A stretch of 11,146 nt of DNA from positions 1 to 11,146 of the forward strand of contig JAEWIL010000225.1 of assembly GCA_023387085.1 (NCBI GenBank), given 5' to 3'. Of this stretch, positions 6,153 through 11,146 are shown one piece after another. The DNA comes from Pseudomonadota bacterium. Lineage in GTDB: Bacteria > Pseudomonadota > Alphaproteobacteria > Sphingomonadales > Sphingomonadaceae. Under the pieces are notes generated by a model. It had not been told where the DNA came from, ran no database searches, and saw only the letters and a program-made list of their open reading frames with translations. How positions within the stretch are numbered: the first letter of the stretch is position 1; the number at the start of each line of letters is the position of its first letter. The position numbers were made by a program, and so were the translations under genes.

Positions 6153-6499
6153 AACGCGCCGCCGCCGAGGCGCGCGGACGCCGGGCCGAGCGCCGCGCGG
6201 CGTGGTGGCTCCGGCTGCACGGCTGGCGGATCCTCGGCGAGCGGCTGCGCGTCCCCGCGGGCGAAGTCGATCTCGTCGCGCGGCGCGGCAAGACCCTCGC
6301 CTTTATCGAGGTCAAATGGCGCGACCGGGCCGCAGACCTCGATCTCGCGATCGACGGGTGGCGGCTGCGCCGCGTCGCGGCGGCCGCCGAAATGCTGCTT
6401 CCCCGCTTCGCGCGGCCGGACGACGATATCCGTATCGACGTGATGCTTCTTGCGCCGCGGCGATTGCCTCGCCATCTGGTCCACGTCTGGCAGCCGTGA
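6149..6499 (+). CDS. yraN: YraN, UPF0102 nuclease-like protein
   Basis: The product is 116 residues (E. coli YraN is about 131). The family has a PD-(D/E)xK nuclease-type core; here the candidate active-site residues are Asp41 in AGEVDLVARR and Glu54/Lys56 in LAFIEVKWRDR. The role is not settled, but a DNA-processing or repair function linked to Holliday-junction resolvase-like folds is the usual suggestion. The start is TTG at 6149, overlapping the rsmI stop as TTGA, with GAAAGAG 8 bases upstream inside rsmI. No ATG is available in frame near the expected N-terminus. This points to translational coupling to rsmI. The rsmI-yraN pairing also occurs beside lpoA in E. coli. Confidence 0.88.
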   Translation: MKRAAAEARGRRAERRAAWWLRLHGWRILGERLRVPAGEVDLVARRGKTLAFIEVKWRDRAADLDLAIDGWRLRRVAAAAEMLLPRFARPDDDIRIDVMLLAPRRLPRHLVHVWQP

Positions 6500-6536
6500 C
6501 GGCGCGCCTCCATTGCCGCTTGAAACGGAGAAGAAG

Positions 6537-7487
6537 ATGACCCTGCGCGCAGCCGTGCAAATGGACCCGATGGATGCGATCAACATCGCCGGCGACAGCA
6601 GTTTCCATTTGATCCTGAAGGCGCTCGACCGCGGATACGAGCTTTATCATTACGATGTGCGCGGCCTGACGTGGGAGGCGGGACGGCTGACGACCAAGGC
6701 GCATCGCATCGTCGAGGCGCGGCGCGAAGCCGGCAATCATTACCGGTTCGGCGAGCAGGTCATGCTCGACCTCGGCCGCGACGTCGATGTCGTGCTGATG
6801 CGGCAGGATCCGCCCTTCGACCTCGGCTATCTCACCGGCACCTGGCTGCTCGAGCGCATCGCGGGCGAGACATTGGTCGTCAACGACCCGGTCTCGGTCC
6901 GCAACGCGCCCGAGAAAGTCTTCGTGCTCGATTTCCCCGAGTTCATGCCGCCGACGATGGTGACGCGCGATCTCGACGCGGTGAAGGACTTCCAGGCGCG
7001 CTACGGCGCCGTCGTCATCAAGCCGCTCCACGGCAACGGCGGCAAGGCGGTGTTCCGCGTCGACGCCGACGGCAGCAACCTCGGCGCGCTCGTCGAATTG
7101 TTCGGGCAGGTCTGGCCCGAACCCTTCATGGTCCAGCAATTCCTGCCGAGCGTCAGCAAGGGCGACAAGCGTATTGTCCTGATCGACGGCGAGGTCGCGG
7201 GCGCGATCAACCGCAAGCCCGGCGAAGGCGAATTCCGCTCGAATCTCGCGGTCGGCGGCTATGCCGAAGCGACGACGCTCACCCCGCGCGAGCAGGAGAT
7301 TTGCGACGTGCTGGGGCCGCGGCTCAAGGAACGCGGCCTGCTCTTCGTCGGCATCGACGTGATCGGCGGCGAATGGCTGACCGAGATCAACGTGACATCG
7401 CCGACCGGAATCGTCGCGATCGACCGCTTCAACGACAGCGATACGGCGGGGATGATCTGGGACGCGATCGTGCGGCGCGTCGGTTGA
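6537..7487 (+). CDS. gshB: Glutathione synthetase
   Basis: The product is 316 residues, the same size as E. coli GshB. It joins glycine to gamma-glutamylcysteine using ATP, the second step of glutathione synthesis, in the cytosol. Motifs: AVQMDPMDAINIAGDSSF at the N-terminus (6-23), MRQDPPFD at 88-95 (glutamylcysteine-binding region), the glycine-rich ATP-grasp loop KPLHGNGGK at 162-170, RSNLAVGG (244-251) and TEINVTSPTG at 292-301 (metal and substrate site). The start has GGAG six bases upstream, with AAGAAG between. It lies 37 bases after yraN and is probably cotranscribed with rsmI and yraN. The gene for the first step, gshA, is not in the window. Confidence 0.97.
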   Translation: MTLRAAVQMDPMDAINIAGDSSFHLILKALDRGYELYHYDVRGLTWEAGRLTTKAHRIVEARREAGNHYRFGEQVMLDLGRDVDVVLMRQDPPFDLGYLTGTWLLERIAGETLVVNDPVSVRNAPEKVFVLDFPEFMPPTMVTRDLDAVKDFQARYGAVVIKPLHGNGGKAVFRVDADGSNLGALVELFGQVWPEPFMVQQFLPSVSKGDKRIVLIDGEVAGAINRKPGEGEFRSNLAVGGYAEATTLTPREQEICDVLGPRLKERGLLFVGIDVIGGEWLTEINVTSPTGIVAIDRFNDSDTAGMIWDAIVRRVG

Positions 7488-7499
7488 CCTTCCCTTCAT

Positions 7500-7592
7500 C
7501 GTCATTGCGAGCGAAGCGAAGCAATCTCCAGCCGTCGTCATTCCACGCCGATAGCTGGGAATTGCTTCGTCGCTACCCGCCTCGCAATGACG
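7500..7592. repeat. Family B intergenic inverted repeat
   Basis: About 93 bases between gshB and the DedA gene. The ends CGTCATTGCG (7500-7509) and CGCAATGACG (7583-7592) are perfect inverse complements. The inner parts GAAGCAAT (left) and ATTGCTTC (right) pair as well. The sequence is unrelated to families A and C. Elements with CGTCATTGCGAG ends are familiar in alphaproteobacterial intergenic DNA. It may form a cruciform or an RNA hairpin after gshB. Confidence 0.85.
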
Positions 7593-7632
7593 GTTATGGA
7601 TCAGTTCGCGAACAGAATGCGTTCCCCCTTCC

Positions 7633-8232
7633 ATGACCGCCTTCATTCTCGACCTGATCCAGGGCTGGGGCTACCTCGGCATCTTCGCGCTGATGTTCCT
7701 CGAAAATGTCTTTCCGCCGATCCCGTCCGAAGTGATCATGGGGCTCGGCGGCATCGCGGTGGCGCAGGGGCGGTTCGATTTCTGGACGCTGGTCGCCGTC
7801 GCGGTCGCCGGAACCACCGCCGGCAACTGGGTCTGGTACGCGATCGGACGCTGGATCGGCTATGAACGGCTCAAACCCTTCATCGACCGCCACGGCCGCT
7901 GGCTGACGCTCGACTGGGCCGAGGTCGAGCGGCTGCACGCCTTTTTCCTGAAATATGGCCCCGCGATCGTGTTCGTCGCGCGGTTCCTGCCGGTCGCGCG
8001 GACGATGGTCTCGCTGCCCGCGGGCATGGTGCGGATGAATCAGGCGAAATTCCTGATCTGGACGGCGGCGGGCTCGGCGATCTGGATCGGCGCGCTCGCG
8101 GGCGCCGGCCACTGGTTCGGCAACCGCTTCGCGAACCTCGATGCCTTCGTCGGGCCGGTCGCGCTGGCCGCGATCGGATCGCTGGTCCTGATCTACCTCT
8201 GGCGCGTCGTCACCTGGAAGCCGCGCGGTTAG
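7633..8232 (+). CDS. DedA-family membrane protein (VTT/SNARE-associated domain)
   Basis: The product is 199 residues, typical of short DedA proteins. Members of this family are thought to flip or transport lipids such as undecaprenyl phosphate or phosphatidylethanolamine across the inner membrane. Visible features are ENVFPPIPSE (24-33), with the conserved acidic residues and proline loop of a re-entrant segment; GTTAGNWVWYAIGR (60-73); RFLPVARTMVSLPAG (117-131), the conserved arginine/proline loop; and hydrophobic helices near 14-24, 52-72, 142-160 and 173-192. I cannot tell which DedA subgroup or substrate applies. There is no Shine-Dalgarno sequence before the ATG at 7633, and no other in-frame start nearby. 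It is separated from gshB by 145 bases holding a family B repeat, and its stop interlocks with that of convergent xerC. Confidence 0.92.
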   Translation: MTAFILDLIQGWGYLGIFALMFLENVFPPIPSEVIMGLGGIAVAQGRFDFWTLVAVAVAGTTAGNWVWYAIGRWIGYERLKPFIDRHGRWLTLDWAEVERLHAFFLKYGPAIVFVARFLPVARTMVSLPAGMVRMNQAKFLIWTAAGSAIWIGALAGAGHWFGNRFANLDAFVGPVALAAIGSLVLIYLWRVVTWKPRG

Positions 8233-9119
8233 GCGCGCGGGTGCGCGCTGCGATAGATATCGAGCAGATGCGCCGCATCGACCGCGGTATAGACCTGCGT
8301 CGAGGCGAGGCTCGCATGGCCCAACAATTCCTGCAGGCTGCGCAGATCGGCGCCCCCGGCGAGCAGATGTGTCGCGAAACTGTGCCGCAGCGCGTGCGGC
8401 GTCGTGCGTTCGGGCAGGCCCAGCGCGCGCCGCGCCGAGCGGACGCTCGCACGGACGACGCCGGGTTGCAGCGGCCCGCCGCGGGCGCCCAGAAAAAGCG
8501 GTGTGTCCTTCGCTATCGGCCAGGGGCAAGCCTCGACATAGCGTGACACCGCGCTCGCCACCGCGGGCAGGATCGGTACGACGCGCGTCTTGTTCCGCTT
8601 GCCGGTGACGCGCAGCGTCTCGCCGAGCGGCAGCACCGCGCCGGTCAGCGCCAGCGCCTCGCCGATGCGCAGTCCCGCGCCATAGAGCAGCAGCAACAGC
8701 GCAAAATCGCGCGCGCCGACCCAGGCCTCGCGGGCATTGTCCTCGACATCCTGCGCAAGCTGCATCGCCTCGGCGGGCGCGACCGGGCGCGGCAGGCCCT
8801 TCTTGACGCGCGGACCGCGCATCTGCGGGACGCTGGCGTTCGTCCCGCCGACGAAACGGAGGAAGCCACGCAGCGCGCTGAGTTCGCGCGCAGCCGACGC
8901 ATTGCCCAGCCCTTCGGCGCGGCGATCGGCGAGATAGGAGCGCAGATCGTTCGGCGTCAGCGCGCCGAGCATCCGGGCATCGACCGCGCCGCCCCGATAG
9001 TGCGACAGAAAGGCGCAAAACCGCTCCGCCGTCGCGATATAGGCGCGGCGCGTATGCTCCGACCGGCGCTTCTCATGCGCCAGATGGGCGTCCCAGTCGC
9101 GGATCAATCCGTCAGCCAA
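8229..9119 (-). CDS. xerC: Tyrosine recombinase XerC
   Basis: The product is 296 residues. XerC, with XerD, resolves chromosome dimers at dif during division. The N-terminal SAM-like DNA-binding domain spans about 1-90 (EHTRRAYIATAERFCAFL, ASAARELSALRGFLRF). The catalytic domain has all expected residues: Arg151 in GAGLRIGEAL, Lys174 in TGKRNKTR, His242 and Arg245 in HALRHSFATH, His268 in GHASLASTQVY and the nucleophile Tyr277. XerC is favoured over XerD by the N-terminal wording, the overall length and its place beside hemW/rdgB; this is inference. The start is TTG at 9117-9119 with only a weak GGA upstream. It follows hemW in the same direction across a 115-base gap containing a family C repeat. 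Its TAA (8229-8231) overlaps the TAG of the DedA gene. Confidence 0.92.
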   Translation of the reverse strand: MADGLIRDWDAHLAHEKRRSEHTRRAYIATAERFCAFLSHYRGGAVDARMLGALTPNDLRSYLADRRAEGLGNASAARELSALRGFLRFVGGTNASVPQMRGPRVKKGLPRPVAPAEAMQLAQDVEDNAREAWVGARDFALLLLLYGAGLRIGEALALTGAVLPLGETLRVTGKRNKTRVVPILPAVASAVSRYVEACPWPIAKDTPLFLGARGGPLQPGVVRASVRSARRALGLPERTTPHALRHSFATHLLAGGADLRSLQELLGHASLASTQVYTAVDAAHLLDIYRSAHPRA

Positions 9120-9147
9120 ACTCGATTCCGTGCCTATAATTCCGTGC

Positions 9148-9219
9148 GTGTCGAGCGAAGTCGAGACACCCCGATGGCAAGCGCGAGGCCGGCGGCATCT
9201 CGACTTCGCCCGATGCGAA
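9148..9219. repeat. Family C intergenic inverted repeat
   Basis: Between hemW and xerC. GTGTCGAGCGAAGTCGAGAC at 9148-9167 is itself nearly palindromic. A degraded inverse copy, CATCTCGACTTCGCCCGATG (9196-9215), follows after about 28 bases. TCGAGCGAAGTCGAGA is a widespread intergenic motif in sphingomonads, to my knowledge. It lies in the hemW-to-xerC direction and could attenuate readthrough. Confidence 0.75.
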
Positions 9220-9234
9220 CGGGGTCGGGAGAGG

Positions 9235-10380
9235 TTAATGCGTTTTCACCACCTCGGAAAGGATCGAGTCGAGCAGCAAGATGCCATCGTCGGTCACCGC
9301 AAGCCGGTCGCCATCCTGAACCACCAGCCCCTGCCCCGCCAGCCGCGCCACGGCGCCCGCATCGACGAAGGCGCCGCGCGCCAGCCCGCTGCGCGCCTCG
9401 ACGCGCGCCAGATCGATGCCTTCGGTCAGGCGCAGCCCCATCAGCATCGCCTCGGTCGCGCGTTCGTGCGGCGGCAGGTCGCTCTCGACCTTCAGCCCGT
9501 GACCGTTGCGCGTCACCGCCGCGATGAAATTCTCGGGCTTCTTGTGTCGCTCGGTCGCCTGGGCGAGCCGCCGCCCATGCGCGCCCGGGCCGATCCCGGC
9601 ATAATCGCCATATCGCCAATAGGTCAGATTGTGCCGGCTTTCCTCGCCCGGTCGTGCGTGGTTCGACACTTCGTATCGCGGCAGCCCCGCCGCGCGCGTG
9701 ATCGCCTGCGTCGCGTCGAACAGGTCGGCGGCGGAATCGCCATCGGGAATGACGAGATCGCCCTTCGCCGCGAGCGTCGCGAAGCGTGTGCCGGGCTCGA
9801 TGGTGAGTTGGTAAAGCGATAAATGGCCGGTGCCGAACGCCAGCGCGCCCGCCAGTTCGCGCTCCCAGTCGGAAAGCGTTTGGCCTGGCCGCGCATAAAT
9901 GAGGTCGAAACTGACGCGGCCGAAATGCTCCTGCGCCGCCGCGATCGCGCGCCGCGCCTCGTCACCGCTGTGTGCGCGGCCCAGAAATTCAAGTATTTGG
10001 GGATCGAAGCTCTGCACCCCGATCGACACGCGGTTGACCCCGGCCGCGGCCAGCGCGGCGAAATTGGCGACCTCGACCGAATTGGGGTTCGCCTCCAGCG
10101 TGATTTCGCAATCGTCCGACAGCCCCCACGCGTCCGCCGCCGCCGCGATCACCGCCGCGACGGTTTCGGGCGGCATCAGGCTGGGCGTCCCGCCGCCGAA
10201 GAAGATCGACGACACCGGCCGGCCGGGAAGCAGCGCGGCTTCATGCCGCAGATCGGCAAGCAACGCCGCGCGCCACGCCGCCTGATCGACGCTTTCGCGA
10301 ACATGGCTGTTGAAGTCGCAATAGGGGCATTTGCTGACGCAGAACGGCCAATGGACATAAAGGGCGAGTGGTTCGGCCAT
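9235..10380 (-). CDS. hemW: HemW, radical SAM haem chaperone
   Basis: The product is 381 residues. HemW proteins resemble oxygen-independent coproporphyrinogen III oxidase (HemN) but act as haem chaperones that bind haem and pass it to respiratory proteins. The radical SAM cluster motif is CVSKCPYCDF with Cys14, Cys18 and Cys21; Phe23 stands where HemN has its fourth Cys, which marks HemW. Further motifs are FFGGGTPS (60-67), TLEANPNS (94-101), SIGVQSFD (119-126) and RHNLTYWRYGDYAGIGPGAHG (starting at 249). The C-terminal HemN-like domain follows from about 300. The ATG at 10378-10380 fits the usual N-terminus (MAEPLALYVHWPFC) but has no obvious Shine-Dalgarno sequence. In many alphaproteobacteria hemW directly follows rdgB; here a gene on the other strand intervenes. 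Confidence 0.94.
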   Translation of the reverse strand: MAEPLALYVHWPFCVSKCPYCDFNSHVRESVDQAAWRAALLADLRHEAALLPGRPVSSIFFGGGTPSLMPPETVAAVIAAAADAWGLSDDCEITLEANPNSVEVANFAALAAAGVNRVSIGVQSFDPQILEFLGRAHSGDEARRAIAAAQEHFGRVSFDLIYARPGQTLSDWERELAGALAFGTGHLSLYQLTIEPGTRFATLAAKGDLVIPDGDSAADLFDATQAITRAAGLPRYEVSNHARPGEESRHNLTYWRYGDYAGIGPGAHGRRLAQATERHKKPENFIAAVTRNGHGLKVESDLPPHERATEAMLMGLRLTEGIDLARVEARSGLARGAFVDAGAVARLAGQGLVVQDGDRLAVTDDGILLLDSILSEVVKTH

Positions 10381-10397
10381 GCGCGCGATATAGTTAC

Positions 10398-10426
10398 TTT
10401 TCAGCGATTGTCTGCATGGCTAGACT
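10398..10426 (+). promoter_or_regulatory. Possible promoter of the small gene at 10444
   Basis: TTTTCA (10398-10403) and TAGACT (10421-10426) are spaced by 17 bases, each matching the sigma-70 consensus at four of six positions. Transcription would start near 10432, leaving a leader of only about 10 bases that begins at the Shine-Dalgarno sequence. This is tight, so the call is tentative. Confidence 0.3.
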
Positions 10427-10432
10427 TACATC

Positions 10433-10437
10433 GGAGG
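10433..10437 (+). promoter_or_regulatory. Ribosome binding site of the 78-residue gene
   Basis: A perfect GGAGG sits 6 bases before the ATG at 10444. It is the strongest argument that this small reading frame is translated, and it fixes the start against the very long upstream extension antisense to hemW. Confidence 0.7.
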
Positions 10438-10443
10438 CCCGCC

Positions 10444-10680
10444 ATGGACATTGCCAATCAGGACTTCATCCAACTGGTCAAACGTACGCGCGAGAAGTTC
10501 GGTGTGAGCATTGATGGCGCGCACGACCTGATCTTTGCCGATGAAGAGATGCGCCGGCTGATCGCCCGCCGCATCAACCATGACCCCGAGTGCCGGAAGC
10601 AGGCGCTGTCAGAAATGCGCGACAAGGGAGAAAGGTCGCGCTTTATCGAGATCGACGGCAAGATCAGATTCCGCCCCTGA
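10444..10680 (+). CDS. Small protein of unknown function, L7/L12-motif-like N-terminus
   Basis: The product is 78 residues, soluble and highly charged, with no signal peptide or membrane segment. Residues 11-29 (LVKRTREKFGVSIDGAHDL region) align without gaps to the helix-loop-helix motif of the ribosomal protein L7/L12 C-terminal domain (K..RE..G.....A.DL pattern). A second helix follows (about 32-43), then a third (about 47-60) and a terminal strand (FIEIDGKIRF). The first strand of the L7/L12 domain is missing, so homology is only suggested. The reading frame has a perfect GGAGG site. Its GC content, about 57% by hand count, is below that of its neighbours. It lies alone on the plus strand between hemW and rdgB, ending 12 bases from the rdgB stop. 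I do not recognise a named family. Expression is inferred only from the ribosome site and coding character. Confidence 0.7.
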   Translation: MDIANQDFIQLVKRTREKFGVSIDGAHDLIFADEEMRRLIARRINHDPECRKQALSEMRDKGERSRFIEIDGKIRFRP

Positions 10681-10692
10681 CGCTTGGACAGC

Positions 10693-11145
10693 TTAAAATG
10701 CGCCAGTTACCAGCTTGGCAAACGCATCGGCGCGGTGGCTGATCGCATGCTTCTCGCCGGGATCTATCTCCGCATAAGTCAGCGACTTGCCGGCTGGAAC
10801 GAAGACGGGATCATAGCCGAAGCCGAGCGTCCCGCGCGGCGGCCAGGTCAGGCTGCCTTCCGCCCGCCCCTCGAAAACTTCCGCATGGCCGTCGGGCCAC
10901 GCCAGCGCCAATGTGCAGACGAAGCAGGCGCTGCGGTCGACGTCCGGCCCCTGCTCTGCCAGCAGCCCCTCGACCTTGCCCATCGCCATATACCAGTCGC
11001 GGCCCTTCTCGCCCTCGAACCACTGCCGCTCGGCCCAGTCGGCGGTGTAGACGCCGGGCCGCCCGCCGAGCGCCGCGACCTCGAGCCCGCTGTCGTCGGC
11101 AAGCGCGGGCAGCCCCGCCGCCGACGCGCTAGCATGGGCCTTGAG
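10693..11145 (-). CDS. rdgB: RdgB, XTP/dITP diphosphatase (5' end outside window)
   Basis: About 150 C-terminal residues are present; the gene continues off the right edge and no start is visible. RdgB/HAM1 hydrolyses non-canonical purine nucleoside triphosphates (dITP, XTP) to monophosphates, keeping them out of DNA and RNA. Motifs seen on the minus strand are ADDSGLEVAALGGRPGVYTA near the visible N-terminus (metal and substrate region), CTLALAWPDG, the conserved GFGYDPVF and the nucleotide-base pocket HAISHRADAF close to the C-terminus. The reading frame is open from the edge to TAA at 10693-10695. An internal ATG at 10987-10989 is not the start, because conserved family sequence continues upstream. 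It is normally followed by hemW in the same direction. Confidence 0.95.
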   Translation of the reverse strand, partial: LKAHASASAAGLPALADDSGLEVAALGGRPGVYTADWAERQWFEGEKGRDWYMAMGKVEGLLAEQGPDVDRSACFVCTLALAWPDGHAEVFEGRAEGSLTWPPRGTLGFGYDPVFVPAGKSLTYAEIDPGEKHAISHRADAFAKLVTGAF

Positions 11146-11146
11146 C

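Noticed and set aside
6312..7646. 444-codon open frame on the minus strand opposite gshB
   Set aside because: High-GC shadow frame with His/Asp/Arg-rich content and no domain; gshB on the other strand is unmistakable. Its N-terminal part is translated family B repeat.
7594..9018. 474-codon open frame on the minus strand across xerC and dedA
   Set aside because: Runs out of frame through xerC and antisense to dedA, with low-complexity Arg/Ala content; both real genes have full catalytic or family motifs.
9823..10443. Upstream extension of the 78-residue gene
   Set aside because: The frame stays open through sequence antisense to hemW, but the GGAGG at 10433 and the change in protein character place the start at 10444.
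1..11146. CRISPR arrays, tRNA/rRNA genes, insertion sequences, defence or toxin-antitoxin systems
   Set aside because: I saw no regularly spaced direct repeats, no cloverleaf-like sequence, no transposase, and no paired small genes. The one integrase-like protein has the features of the housekeeping recombinase XerC.

Overview
The window is GC-rich (roughly 65%), densely coded chromosomal DNA. It most likely comes from a sphingomonad alphaproteobacterium of the Sphingopyxis/Sphingomonas type. That assignment is an inference from the codon bias, the wording of the IF-3, UvrB-tail and GshB proteins, the rdgB/hemW/xerC and lpoA/rsmI/yraN neighbourhoods, and the intergenic inverted repeats of the kind common in these genomes. 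I see no phage genes, insertion sequences, CRISPR arrays or RNA genes. Most of the window is ordinary core genome.

Layout from left to right. Positions 2-172 are the end of uvrB (+). A family A inverted repeat follows, then an exported S10 serine carboxypeptidase (371-1879, +). A second family A repeat lies between it and a convergent four-helix membrane protein of unknown function (2002-2439, -). An NRDE/TANGO2-family gene (2571-3269, +) converges on infC (3384-3932, -), with the third family A repeat and a probable infC terminator between them. infC seems to start at an AUA codon. Next is a divergent pair: an LpoA-like lipoprotein (4091-5305, -) and rsmI (5289-6152, +), whose 5' ends appear to overlap. 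rsmI continues into yraN (TTG start overlapping the rsmI stop) and gshB as a likely operon (5289-7487). A family B repeat separates gshB from a DedA-family membrane protein (7633-8232, +), whose stop codon interlocks with that of convergent xerC (8229-9119, -). A family C repeat lies between xerC and hemW (9235-10380, -). A 78-residue gene (10444-10680, +) is inserted on the opposite strand between hemW and the partial rdgB (10693-11145, -).

Functional themes are DNA repair and nucleotide-pool cleaning (UvrB, RdgB, possibly YraN), translation (IF-3, and RsmI methylation of 16S rRNA), chromosome-dimer resolution (XerC), envelope biology (LpoA-like lipoprotein, DedA protein, exported peptidase), glutathione synthesis (GshB) and haem handling (HemW). 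The lpoA-rsmI-yraN cluster matches the arrangement known in Escherichia coli.

The points most worth a second look are: the small lower-GC gene between rdgB and hemW, whose N-terminal half resembles the L7/L12 C-terminal motif; the AUA start of infC; the head-to-head overlap of lpoA and rsmI; the twin-arginine-like lipoprotein signal on the LpoA-like protein; and the family A repeats, whose stems show compensatory base changes.
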